The notes under the pieces were generated by a model, which was not told the DNA's origin, did no database searches, and worked only from the letters and a program-made list of their open reading frames with translations. A stretch of 64,000 bases of DNA, taken from positions 17,197-81,196 of the forward strand of contig JAAYGX010000108.1 of assembly GCA_012735585.1 (NCBI GenBank), written 5' to 3'. The position numbers and the translations under genes are program-made. Below are positions 47,722-57,084 of the stretch, one piece after another (the first letter of the stretch is position 1; each line of letters starts with the position of its first letter). The stretch comes from Tissierella sp. Its GTDB lineage: Bacteria; Bacillota; Clostridia; Tissierellales; Tissierellaceae.

Positions 47722-48369
47722 ATGAAAGATAATTATCGAACGGTATTTACCTTTGGTGAAGATGAGGTAATTATTAACAAATCGCGATTTATTGGATATG
47801 CTTCGCCTATAGATTCAGAAGAAGAGGCCCTAGAATTTATAGATGAAATCAAGGCAAAGCATAGGGATGCTACTCATAATGTAAGTGCCTATGTAATAGG
47901 AGAAAACTCCAACATCCAAAGATTTAACGATGATGGCGAACCATCTGGTACAGCAGGAATCCCTGCTTTGGAGGTAATCAAAAAAGAAGATCTTAGAAAT
48001 GTTGTAGTCGTAGTCACCAGATATTTTGGAGGTATTAAATTAGGTGGTGGCGGTTTAATCAGGGCATATACCAAAGGTGCTAAAATTGGTTTGGAAGCAT
48101 CAACTATTGTTGACATGGTAATCCATAGAAAGCTAAAGATTAGACTTGATTATAACCTTTATGGGAAAATAGAAAACCATCTATTGGTAAATGAGTATTT
48201 GGTTGATGAAACAATATTTGATAGTAGTGTAAATATTACAATTTGCATAGATAATGAAGAAGTGGATGAGTTTATAAAGACCATCACAGACTTATGTAGT
48301 GGTGATCTAGAAATTGAACAACTGGAATTATTACATTTACCAATTTTAGATGGTAAAAGACTTAAATAA
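47722..48369 (+). CDS. YigZ/IMPACT-family protein
   Basis: The 215-residue protein has an N-terminal IMPACT domain (INKSRFIGYASPI, then DDGEPSGTAGIPAL and RYFGGIKLGGGGLIRAY) and a C-terminal ferredoxin-like DUF1949 domain. The role of bacterial YigZ is not defined; the eukaryotic relative IMPACT modulates translation control. The ribosome site is GAAAGGAAG. Confidence 0.92.
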   Translation: MKDNYRTVFTFGEDEVIINKSRFIGYASPIDSEEEALEFIDEIKAKHRDATHNVSAYVIGENSNIQRFNDDGEPSGTAGIPALEVIKKEDLRNVVVVVTRYFGGIKLGGGGLIRAYTKGAKIGLEASTIVDMVIHRKLKIRLDYNLYGKIENHLLVNEYLVDETIFDSSVNITICIDNEEVDEFIKTITDLCSGDLEIEQLELLHLPILDGKRLK

Positions 48370-48452
48370 AGATTTGTATAGCCCATAGATGTCTAGAATT
48401 ATAATAGTTTGCAATGACTTAAAGTGGGTATGATATTAGGAGAGGTGAGAAA

Positions 48453-48848
48453 ATGGATTTAAGTAAAAATAGAGATGAAATGGTTGAAAAGAAATCTTGG
48501 GCTGTAGTAGGTGTTACAGCAAAAAAAGATAGATTTGGTTATAAAATTTGGAAAATACTTAAAAAACATGGATATGAAGTTTATGGTGTAAACCCAAATT
48601 ATGATGAAATTGAAGGAGAAAAGATATATCATAGTCTAAAAGACTTACCGAAAAAAGTAGATGTAGTAGATATGGTAGTATCTCCTAGACATGGTATGAA
48701 CACATTAGATGAAGCAAAAGAATTAGGTATAGAATATATCTTCTTCCAACCAGGAAGTCATGATGATGAAATTACACAAAAAGCTGAAGAATTAGAGCTT
48801 AAATATGCAAAAGATTGTATTTATGCAATTTTAAAAAATAAAGAATAG
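48453..48848 (+). CDS. CoA-binding domain protein (YccU type)
   Basis: The 131-residue stand-alone Rossmann-like CoA-binding domain contains WAVVGVTAKKDRFGYKIWK, GVNPNYDEIEG and FFQPGSHDDE. Such proteins bind nucleotides or CoA but have no assigned role. AGGAGAGGTG precedes the ATG. Confidence 0.88.
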   Translation: MDLSKNRDEMVEKKSWAVVGVTAKKDRFGYKIWKILKKHGYEVYGVNPNYDEIEGEKIYHSLKDLPKKVDVVDMVVSPRHGMNTLDEAKELGIEYIFFQPGSHDDEITQKAEELELKYAKDCIYAILKNKE

Positions 48849-48877
48849 GTATCAATTCCTATTCTTTATTTTTTTTA
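48841..48877 (+). terminator. Terminator after the CoA-binding gene
   Basis: Stem AAAGAATAGG/CCTATTCTTT with an 8-nt loop is followed by eight T residues. It overlaps the 3' end of the converging permease gene. Confidence 0.85.
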
Positions 48878-49212
48878 AAGAACTCATATAAGCCTATTGC
48901 CAAAAGGAAGATGCCAAAGAATGTCCTAAGACGGTCTTCATCAACCTTAACCGCAATCAATGATCCAATTAAAGCACTTATGACTCCACCTATGATGATA
49001 GGCTTTATATATTTGCTTTCTATATTACCTTGTTTTTTATGGGTTATAATGGCAACAATGGATATTGGAATAAAGACTATTAAATTTATACCTTGGGCCT
49101 GTATTTGTGACAATCCTCCTAATAAAACTAAAGAAGGAATCAAAATTGTTCCACCGCCAATTCCCATTCCACTAATAATCCCTGAAAAAAATCCTATTAT
49201 AATTAATTTCAT
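48859..49212 (-). CDS. Half-length TauE/SafE permease, second of pair
   Basis: The 117-residue membrane protein has about four helices and a GMGIGGGTILIPSLVLLGG motif. TauE/SafE proteins are normally about 250 residues with two such repeats. This gene and its neighbour each encode one repeat and overlap by four bases, so they likely form a heteromeric sulfite/organosulfonate-type exporter. The transported compound is unknown. Confidence 0.85.
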   Translation of the reverse strand: MKLIIIGFFSGIISGMGIGGGTILIPSLVLLGGLSQIQAQGINLIVFIPISIVAIITHKKQGNIESKYIKPIIIGGVISALIGSLIAVKVDEDRLRTFFGIFLLAIGLYEFFKKNKE

Positions 49213-49568
49213 TTAAAAATCATCCTTATGGCAGTATATATGATTACACTACCGAATATTTTCCGTAAATATTTCACTGGAATCTTATTTAAAAATTTAG
49301 CCCCTACATAAGACCCGACAATACCACCTATTACAACAAATAAACCAACATCAAATGGAACTTTATTGTTAAAAAGATATACGATTACACTAATAATTGA
49401 TAAAGGCAGTATAATTGGGATAGCAGTGGCATGGGCTTTGTAGTCTGTTAAACCAAGTAAAAAAACTAAAGATGGTACTACAATAGTCCCTCCGCCAGAG
49501 CCAAAAAGCCCGTTGACTAGCCCTGCAACTATTCCTATGCCTATTAATTTGTATTTATTATTGTCCAT
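49209..49568 (-). CDS. Half-length TauE/SafE permease, first of pair
   Basis: The 119-residue membrane protein has about four helices and the paralogous motif GLFGSGGGTIVVPSLVFLLG. It is upstream in the two-gene minus-strand operon and overlaps the second half by four bases. Both reading frames are intact, with their own start codons and ribosome sites (AGGAGC here). This is a stable split arrangement rather than a frameshift within one gene. Confidence 0.85.
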   Translation of the reverse strand: MDNNKYKLIGIGIVAGLVNGLFGSGGGTIVVPSLVFLLGLTDYKAHATAIPIILPLSIISVIVYLFNNKVPFDVGLFVVIGGIVGSYVGAKFLNKIPVKYLRKIFGSVIIYTAIRMIFK

Positions 49569-49666
49569 ATAAAGCTCCTTTATGATATAATTGTAAAGAA
49601 TACGTCTGTATTAATTTCACCATATTAAGAATAAGATATACATATTTAATATTTGGGGGTTTTTAA

Positions 49667-50392
49667 ATGAATGATATCCAATTTGTTGTTGATGAAATGG
49701 TTATATGGCTAAAAGACAAAGTATATAATGCAGGAGCAAAAGGTTTAGTTTTTGGATTAAGCGGAGGCGTAGATTCGGCAGTAATGGCAGCTCTTGCCAA
49801 ATTGGCATTTCCATCTAATTCTTTAGGAGTAATTATGCCTTGTCATAGTAATCCAATAGACGAAGAACATGGAAACTTAGTTGCTAAAGCCCTTGACTTA
49901 GATACAGAAAAGGTAGACTTGACTTCTACATTTGATACTTTAATGAGAGCTTTCAAATTTGATGATAATAAACTGGCAATAGCCAATATCAAACCAAGAC
50001 TTAGAATGACAACACTCTATTATTATGCTCAAAATCTAAACTACTTAGTTGCAGGGCCAAGTAATAAATCTGAATTTACAGTAGGATATTTCACTAAGCA
50101 TGGTGACAGTGGAGTAGACTTACTTCCATTAGCTGAATTTGTTAAAACAGAGATATGGGAGTTAGCAGATTTTCTAAATATACCTGAAATTATTATAAAT
50201 AAGACTCCTTCCGCAGGACTATGGAACAATCAAACAGATGAAGATGAGATGGGGTTTAGTTATCAGATACTGGATAAATTTATACAAACTAAAGAAGCAG
50301 ATGAAAAAATAAAGAAAAGAATCCAAGCTATGGATGAAAAAAGTAATCATAAACGGGAATATCCACCTATTTTTAAGTTAAATAAAAATTAG
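49667..50392 (+). CDS. nadE: NAD+ synthase, ammonia-dependent
   Basis: NadE amidates nicotinic acid adenine dinucleotide to NAD+. The 241-residue protein has the P-loop GLSGGVDSAV and the conserved GPSNKSEFTVGYFTKHGD segment. There is no glutaminase domain, so ammonia is the nitrogen donor. The start follows TTTGGGGG. It faces away from the permease pair. Confidence 0.93.
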   Translation: MNDIQFVVDEMVIWLKDKVYNAGAKGLVFGLSGGVDSAVMAALAKLAFPSNSLGVIMPCHSNPIDEEHGNLVAKALDLDTEKVDLTSTFDTLMRAFKFDDNKLAIANIKPRLRMTTLYYYAQNLNYLVAGPSNKSEFTVGYFTKHGDSGVDLLPLAEFVKTEIWELADFLNIPEIIINKTPSAGLWNNQTDEDEMGFSYQILDKFIQTKEADEKIKKRIQAMDEKSNHKREYPPIFKLNKN

Positions 50393-50455
50393 ATGAAATA
50401 AACATAAAGCTGTGTTATTATATATAGGTTATAACTATAAGGAGAGTGAAATTTA

Positions 50456-51190
50456 ATGGCAGGACATTCCAAGTGGAATAATATCAAGAATAAAAAAGGA
50501 AAAGAAGATGCCAAAAGAGGTAAAATTTTTACTAAATTAGGTAGATATATTATGGTGGCAGCGAAAGAAGGTGGATCTGACCCAGACTATAACCCTGCAC
50601 TAAAAGCGGCCATAGATAAAGCTAAAGCTGAAAATATGCCTAATGATAATATAGAAAGAGCAATAAAAAAAGGTGCAGGAGAATTAGGTTCAGATAGCTT
50701 CGAAGAGATTATCTACGAAGGTTATGGACCATCAGGAATTGCGGTTTTTGTTGAATGTCTAACAGATAACAGAAATAGAACAGCGCCAGAAATAAGACAT
50801 GCCTTTGATAAATGTGGGGGCAATCTAGGAACATCAGGTTCTGTTACTTTTATGTTTGATAAAAAAGGTATCATTGCAATAGAAAGAACTGATTCTATAG
50901 ATGAAGATGAGCTAACCATGCTAGCAATAGAACTAGGTGCGGAAGACTTCGAGGCTGAAGAAGTTGGATTTGAAATAACCATAGCTCCAGAAGATTTTAA
51001 TACTGTAAGAAATGGGTTAGCAGATGCAGGATATAAGTTTGCAATGGCAGAATTATCCTATATTCCACAAACAACAGTGGAATTAACAAGCCCAGATGAT
51101 ATAAAAAATATGGAAAAATTAATAGATATGCTTGAAGATAACGATGACGTTCAAGAGGTGTATCACAACTGGGAGATGCCTGAGGAATAG
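50456..51190 (+). CDS. YebC/PmpR-family protein
   Basis: The 244-residue YebC/TACO1-family protein opens [18 protein letters not shown] and has [17 protein letters not shown]. Members are described as transcription regulators, and recent work links some to translation of proline-rich stretches. GGAGAG precedes the ATG. It is 12 nt before the adenine deaminase gene. Confidence 0.94.
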   Translation: MAGHSKWNNIKNKKGKEDAKRGKIFTKLGRYIMVAAKEGGSDPDYNPALKAAIDKAKAENMPNDNIERAIKKGAGELGSDSFEEIIYEGYGPSGIAVFVECLTDNRNRTAPEIRHAFDKCGGNLGTSGSVTFMFDKKGIIAIERTDSIDEDELTMLAIELGAEDFEAEEVGFEITIAPEDFNTVRNGLADAGYKFAMAELSYIPQTTVELTSPDDIKNMEKLIDMLEDNDDVQEVYHNWEMPEE

Positions 51191-51202
51191 GAGGAGCGAC
51201 GA

Positions 51203-52969
51203 ATGCGTAGTGTACAAGAAACTAATGTGATGATTGATGCGGGACTGGGGAAAATTCCTTGTGATTTAGTCATTAAAAATGTGAAACTAGTTAATGTATA
51301 CTCACAAGAAGTCTATGAAACTAAGATATATATCAAGGGTAAACGAATTGTCTCTATAGATCCTGATGCAGATCTTATAGCTGAAAGGGAAGTAGATGGA
51401 GATGGTATGTATGCACTTCCAGGATTTATTGATGGACATATGCACTATTCATCCTCAATGATAAACCCTGAAGCCATGGCACAGGTTATCGTGCCACAGG
51501 GAACTACTACTATGTGTGTAGACCTTATGGAAATCTCTAATGTTGCTGGAAAACCTGCTATTGACCTACTACTTGAGAATGCAGACAAACTGCCTTATCG
51601 TATCGCTACTGAGGTGCCAACAAGAGTGCCTACTGCTCCCGGATTAGAAACAACTGGAAGATTAATTGATGTTGAAGAGACCAAGGAATTACTTGGTCGT
51701 CCTGGAGTTGTAGCTTTAGGGGAAATAGCACCAGCGAAAATACTACAAAGAACCGATGAGAGTATACAAAAAATTGTAGATGCTATTAATATGAATAAGC
51801 TGGTAAATGGTCATGCAGTTGGGGTGAATACGCAGGAGATAAGTGTTTATGCTTCAGCAGGTGTTACTGATGATCACGAGCCTGTAGAATGGGAAGAAGC
51901 CCTTGATCGTTTACGAGTTGGTATACATGTAGTGATTAGAGAAGGTAGTGGTGCTCGTAATCTTAAAATGTTCATTGAAAATGCTTTAAAACTAGGTTAT
52001 AGTTTTGAAAACACTTTCTTCTGTACCGATGATAAGCATATTACCGATATTCAAAATGAGGGACATATCAATCATAATGTAAATCTATCTATTAAATTAG
52101 GGGTACAACCAATAACTGCAATTACTATGGCTACCTTAAATGCAGCTAAGCACTTTAGGGTAGAGCATGATTACGGTAGTATAACTCCAGGAAGATATGC
52201 TGACATTATATTATGTGATTCAATGAGAGAAATTCATCCTAAACAAGTATACTTTGAAGGAAGAAAAGTATTTGAAAAAGACAAGATGCCGGTAGAAAGA
52301 ATTGATAGAGTTTATCCAGCTTGGATTAAGGACACAGTTAAATTTAAGCGTCCTATCACTCCAGAACTATTTAAATTAAAAGCTTTTTCTGGTAAAAACT
52401 CTGTAACAGTTAATCTTATCGAACTTGTTAAAAATCAAATAGTAAATAAACACAAGACGGCAGTATTATCTGTTAAAAATAGTGAAGTTTTGAGGGACTC
52501 AGCTAATGATATCATGAAACTTGCCATTGTTGAAAGATATGGCAAAAATGGGAACGTAGGAGTATATTTTGTTAAAGGCTTTACACTTAAGAGAGGCGCA
52601 CTTGCTTATTCAATGTCGCACAATCACCAAAACATATGTGTTATTGGTGCAAATGATCAAGACATGGCCTTGGCAGTTAATGAGGTCAAAAACATCAGAG
52701 GGGGACTTGTAACTGTTATAGATGGGAAAGTGGTAGCAGCTATGCCATTAACCATAGGTGGACTCATAAGCGAGGAGATGGATGCTAATGTAATAGCAGA
52801 TCAACTTACAAAAATGAACAAATCAGCTAAGGAAACAGGTTGTACTTTGGCATCACCATTTACGACTCTTAGCTTCATAGGACACCCAGCAATTGCAGAA
52901 CTTGGACCTACAGATATGGGATTGGTTCACGTAAACAAACAAGTTCATATACCTGTGATTGTTGATTAA
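51203..52969 (+). CDS. ade: Adenine deaminase
   Basis: Ade converts adenine to hypoxanthine in purine salvage. The 588-residue amidohydrolase has the metal site PGFIDGHMHYSSSM, later HAVG and DDH ligands, and the adenine-deaminase-specific C-terminal domain. The C-terminal domain contains MSHNHQNICVIG and the final TLSFIGHPAIAELGPT. AGGAGGAG precedes the ATG. Confidence 0.95.
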   Translation: MRSVQETNVMIDAGLGKIPCDLVIKNVKLVNVYSQEVYETKIYIKGKRIVSIDPDADLIAEREVDGDGMYALPGFIDGHMHYSSSMINPEAMAQVIVPQGTTTMCVDLMEISNVAGKPAIDLLLENADKLPYRIATEVPTRVPTAPGLETTGRLIDVEETKELLGRPGVVALGEIAPAKILQRTDESIQKIVDAINMNKLVNGHAVGVNTQEISVYASAGVTDDHEPVEWEEALDRLRVGIHVVIREGSGARNLKMFIENALKLGYSFENTFFCTDDKHITDIQNEGHINHNVNLSIKLGVQPITAITMATLNAAKHFRVEHDYGSITPGRYADIILCDSMREIHPKQVYFEGRKVFEKDKMPVERIDRVYPAWIKDTVKFKRPITPELFKLKAFSGKNSVTVNLIELVKNQIVNKHKTAVLSVKNSEVLRDSANDIMKLAIVERYGKNGNVGVYFVKGFTLKRGALAYSMSHNHQNICVIGANDQDMALAVNEVKNIRGGLVTVIDGKVVAAMPLTIGGLISEEMDANVIADQLTKMNKSAKETGCTLASPFTTLSFIGHPAIAELGPTDMGLVHVNKQVHIPVIVD

Positions 52970-53001
52970 ATATATTACCTATAATATAAAATGATTTTAA
53001 G

Positions 53002-53036
53002 ATTGCCATGGATATAATATTTTATGGCAATTTTTT
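53002..53036 (+). terminator. Terminator after ade
   Basis: Stem TTGCCAT/ATGGCAA is followed by TTTTTT. In the 402-base gap that follows, I also see an inverted repeat TCCATAATAA/TTATTATGGA (53041-53069) without a T-run, a promoter and a leader hairpin (next entry). Confidence 0.75.
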
Positions 53037-53122
53037 ATTTTCCATAATAATAAAGCAGATTATTATGGAAAAAAATTGGAGCAGACTTCTGGATTGCAAG
53101 AAAGGGCTAGGCTCTTTTTCAT

Positions 53123-53343
53123 TTGCAAACCATCTGATTATGTGCTATAATATATAAGTTGGACTAATAATTAGAAATTTGCTACAGCATTTTGAATGTT
53201 CTCTTGAAATTCTTATGATTTTTTATTCTTATACTCCCTTAAGGGATCGGATTTATTCAATCATTAACTTTAATATGAATTATTTAAATATAAATGTACT
53301 AATTATTTACTGACTAGCATACAATGTGTATGGTAGTTTTTTT
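53123..53343 (+). promoter_or_regulatory. Promoter and leader with terminator-like hairpin (candidate attenuator)
   Basis: TTGCAA (53123-53128), 17 nt and TATAAT (53146-53151) form a good promoter. About 160 nt later a hairpin, CTAGCATACA (53314-53323) and TGTATGGTAG (53327-53336), is followed by seven T residues. It ends 28 nt before the next ATG. A promoter, leader and terminator before a single gene suggest transcription attenuation. The leader includes CCCTTAAGGG but matches no riboswitch class I recognise. Confidence 0.5.
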
Positions 53344-53371
53344 GTATAGAGATTTAGAAGGAGATGGTTTT

Positions 53372-53914
53372 ATGAACACAAGTATTATAATGGCACTTAT
53401 AGGATTGTTTTTAGTAACTGCTTTTACAAATGTATTGGCAACATTAAAAACAATATTAATGTCAAAAAAAATAATGAATCCAGTGTATTTATTGGTATTT
53501 GCAGATGCAATGATCTTTGCAACAACTATTAGCAAGGTGACAAGTGGGGACGGGATACAATTCACTATAGCATACGCACTAGGAAGGACAGCAGGTACTT
53601 ACATCGGTGGAAAGATAGAAGATAGAATGGCACTAGGTATATTGGAAGTAGACATATTTTTAAATAATAGAGATAAGGTTTACGAAATATCTAGGAGACT
53701 TAGAGAAACAGGCTATACTGTAAATAACTTCTTGGTTGGTGGAAATAATGAAGAAAAAAGATATCAAATTGAAGTTGTAATAAAAAGGAAGGAATTTAAA
53801 ATTCTTGAGTCTATTTTTGAAGAATGTGGTGTAGAAAACCCAACATTAAAAGTTAAGACATTAAATAAAGTGGATGGTAAAATAACAACTACTAGAATAC
53901 TAAAAGAGTCTTAG
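53372..53914 (+). CDS. DUF2179/UPF0316 membrane protein
   Basis: The 180-residue protein has three membrane helices (about 5-75, with the conserved TLKTILMSKKIMNPVYLL loop) and the YALGRTAGTYIGGKIEDR segment. A cytoplasmic C-terminal ferredoxin-like DUF2179 domain follows. Function is unknown. I chose ATG 53372 behind AGAAGGAGATGG; an upstream ATG at 53324 is inside the leader hairpin. Confidence 0.85.
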   Translation: MNTSIIMALIGLFLVTAFTNVLATLKTILMSKKIMNPVYLLVFADAMIFATTISKVTSGDGIQFTIAYALGRTAGTYIGGKIEDRMALGILEVDIFLNNRDKVYEISRRLRETGYTVNNFLVGGNNEEKRYQIEVVIKRKEFKILESIFEECGVENPTLKVKTLNKVDGKITTTRILKES

Positions 53915-53924
53915 AATATTATTG

Positions 53925-53956
53925 CTAGGAGATTTAATATAATCTACTAGTTTTTT
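53925..53956 (+). terminator. Terminator after the DUF2179 gene
   Basis: Stem CTAGGAGATT/AATCTACTAG (one mismatch) followed by TTTTTT, 11 nt after the stop. Confidence 0.75.
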
Positions 53957-54015
53957 ATTGGATTTTAGGTGGAAAAAGATATAAGGTACAAAGTAGTAAA
54001 ATTATTAAATATTGA

Positions 54016-54052
54016 GCACCAATTATTCTTAAGAATAATTGGTGCTTTTTTT
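54016..54052 (+). terminator. Strong hairpin terminator before the P-ATPase gene
   Basis: A perfect 15-bp stem, GCACCAATTATTCTT/AAGAATAATTGGTGC, is followed by TTTTTTT. It lies between a possible promoter (TTGGAT 53958, TATAAG 53980-53985) and the P-ATPase start. It may therefore be an attenuator rather than the end of the preceding gene, which already has its own terminator. Confidence 0.8.
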
Positions 54053-54135
54053 GGAAAAAAATAGTCATAAAAAAGAGGAAATACTATATAGATATAAAGA
54101 CAAGCATATGAAAACTAGAGAGAAGGAGGAAGATA

Positions 54136-56871
54136 ATGAACTGGTATAAACAAGAAAAAGGGGAAATTCTAAAAAATCTAGGGACAAGTATAGAAAAAGG
54201 GTTGGCTGATGTAGAAGTACAAAAAAGGGTAGATAAGTATGGGACTAATGAATTAATGGAAAAACCTAAGGAAACTTTTCTTTCAAAATTACTCAACCAA
54301 TTTTCAGATTTTCTAGTAATAATTTTAATTGTAGCTGCTTTGATTTCAATATTTATTGGGGAAACTAGAGATTCTATTGTAATAATATCAATTGTAGCAA
54401 TTAATGCATTTTTAGGTATTTATCAAGAGGGCAAGGCAGAAAAAGCACTGGAATCACTTCAAAAAATGACCTCTCCAACTGCTAAAGTTATTAGAAACGG
54501 TCATTTAGATGTAGTTACTACAAGAAATTTAGTTCCTGGGGATTTAGTAATACTTGAAGCTGGGGATATAGTTCCCGCTGATATTCGATTGGTAGAGAGC
54601 TCAAATCTAAAAATTGATGAGGCCTCATTAACAGGAGAATCAGTACCAGTAGAAAAGCAAAGCAGTATGGCTTACGAAGAAGATATACCTCTAGGAGATA
54701 GGGAGAACATGGCTTATATGGGGACCATTATAACATATGGTAGGGCTAGGGGGATTGTAGTTGAAACAGGTCACAATACAGAAATAGGTAAAATTGCAAC
54801 CCAGATTCAATCCTTTGATGAAGAATTAACTCCTTTGCAGAAAAGATTAAATGAGCTAGGCAAATACTTAGGTATAGTTACTATAATAGTATGTATCATT
54901 GTATTTGCTGTGGGTATTTTACAAGGTCGTAAAATTATGGATATGTTCATGGTATCAATTAGTTTAGCAGTTGCAGCAATTCCGGAGGGCTTACCTGCAA
55001 TTGTAACAATTGTATTGGCTTTAGGTATGAATAAAATGGTTAAAAGACACGCCATAGTTAAAAAACTTTTAGCAGTTGAAACCCTTGGTAGTATCACAAC
55101 GATATGTTCAGATAAGACTGGAACTTTAACTCAAAATGAAATGACTGCAGTAAAAATATTTGCGGGTAATACTATTTATGAAGCAACTGGTGTAGGATAT
55201 AACCCATCAGGTGAGCTAATCAAACAAGGAAGAAAAATAGAAGCTAATAAAGTAGTTGACTTAAAAAATCTTTTATCCATAGGAGTATTAGCCAATGATG
55301 CAGGTATTAATAGTACCAACGGTATATATAAAGTAATTGGAGATCCAACAGAAGGTTCTTTGGTCACTTTAGCTCAAAAGGCAGATGTGTCTAAAAAATA
55401 TATGAATGAACATTATCCTAGAATTGAGGAAATACCATTTGATTCTAATAGAAAGATGATGACTACATTTCATAAAAACTATTTGCCTGGTAAAATTGTA
55501 TCTTTTACTAAGGGAGCACCAGATATTATCATAAAAAAATGTAAATATATTAGTATCAATGGAGAAACAAAGAATTTAGACAATAGATTGAGGGAAAAGT
55601 TATTAGAAATGAATAACTCATTTGCTAAAGAAGCTTTAAGAGTACTTGCATTTGCCTATAGGGAGTTCGATAGACTTCCTAGGGAAATATCCTCTAATAA
55701 TATTGAAAATGATATGGTGTTTGTAGGATTAGTAGGGATGATAGACCCTTCTAGACCTGAAGCAAGGGAAGCTATTACTAAATGCAAAGAAGCGGGAATT
55801 AAGCCAATTATGATAACAGGGGACTACAAAGAAACGGCCTTTGCAATTAGTAAGGAGCTAGGTATTGCTAAGTCAATAAAAGAGGTAATAATAGGTGAAG
55901 AGTTGGACAATATTTCAGATAGAGAATTAAAGGAAGTGGTTAAGAATACAACTGTTTATGCTAGAGTATCACCAGAGCATAAGGTAAGAATAGTTTCTGC
56001 ACTTAAAGCCAATGGTGAAATAGTAGCTATGACAGGAGACGGTGTCAATGATTCTATGGCTTTAAAGAAAGCTGACATAGGTATTTCCATGGGCATAACA
56101 GGTACAGATGTTGCCAAGAATACTGCAGAAGTAATTTTAACAGATGATAACTTCGCTAGTATTGTAGCTGCTGTAGAAGAGGGAAGGGTAATTTATAGCA
56201 ATATTAGGAAATTTGTATTCTTTTTATTATCCTGTAATATTGGAGAAATTATAATAGTTTTTTTCAGTATATTATATAATCTACCGATACCTCTTTTACC
56301 TATACAATTGCTGTGGTTAAATTTAGTTACTGATAGTTTTCCAGCATTGGCCTTAGGACTCGAAAAAGGTGAAGAAGACATAATGAAGCTAAAACCAAAA
56401 GATCCAGATTCTCCTATTATAGATAGAATTATGATGGCAGATATTATAGTTCAAAGTATAACTATTGGTGCTGCATCACTACTTTCTTATACTTGGGCAC
56501 TACAAGCATATCCAGATAGTTTGATTAAGGCTAGGACTATTACATTTGCTACATTGATTTTGGCAGAATTATTAAGGGCATAATCAAGTAGATCTGAAAG
56601 GCACCTACTAATAGAAATAGGTATATTTTCAAATCCAACCATGATATATGCAACATCTTTATCATTTTGTCTAATGTTAGGAGTAATATATATTCCAATT
56701 CTACAACCAATATTTTATACTGTTCCTCTAGGTTTAATTGAATGGGGTGTTGTTTCAAGTTTTGCAATTCTTCCTTTGATAATTAGTGAATTGTATAAGA
56801 CACTATTTAGCAGGAAAAAATCCCTAGATAAGGATAGGGATAATGAATTATTAAAGCTATTAAAAGAATAA
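54136..56871 (+). pseudogene. Calcium-type P-ATPase interrupted by an in-frame TAA
   Basis: This is a SERCA-like P2A ATPase with LTGESVPVEK, the phosphorylated Asp326 in CSDKTGT and TGDGVNDS. The first frame ends at TAA 56581-56583, after AELLRA. The same frame continues without a gap for 95 codons, through SSRSERH (56584-56604) to the last helices and a basic tail ending at 56871. Relatives usually have Tyr at the stop position (AELLRAY). One base change makes TAA, so codon 816 of a 911-codon gene is a nonsense mutation or a sequencing error. The truncated product would lack the last membrane helices. Confidence 0.88.
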
Positions 56872-56881
56872 AAGGAAATGA

Positions 56882-56916
56882 AAAGGCCAATTTCTATATA
56901 GAAGTTGGCTTTTTTA
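56882..56916 (+). terminator. Terminator after the P-ATPase
   Basis: Stem GCCAA...TTGGC with an inner palindrome TCTATATAGA, then TTTTTT. Confidence 0.75.
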
Positions 56917-57044
56917 TAGTTTTTTAATAAAAATAAGGGATTCTTCTTATTCCTATAGTATAATATATTTATAGAATCAAATCTTCTATTATGAAAATGT
57001 TCTATAACGAGGCAAAAAACAATAATAAACTAGGGAGAGATGAC

Positions 57045-57083
57045 ATGAGCAAAAATATAGTAGGAATTATAGGTAATAGTTAA
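57045..57083 (+). CDS. 12-codon upstream ORF
   Basis: ATG 57045 behind AGGGAGAG opens a 12-residue frame, MSKNIVGIIGNS, ending one base before the phosphoesterase ATG at 57085. It could be a leader peptide coupling translation or a remnant of a lost gene. There is no homology I can see. Confidence 0.35.
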   Translation: MSKNIVGIIGNS

Positions 57084-57084
57084 A

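Noticed and set aside
49209..49212. Frameshift within one TauE/SafE gene
   Set aside because: Both halves have their own start and complete repeat, and the four-base overlap is a normal coupling arrangement.
53041..53069. Terminator formed by TCCATAATAA/TTATTATGGA
   Set aside because: No T-run follows on either strand; kept only as an inverted repeat.
56641..56871. Separate 76-residue membrane protein gene
   Set aside because: It is exactly in frame with the P-ATPase and carries its expected last helices; it is the part after a premature stop.
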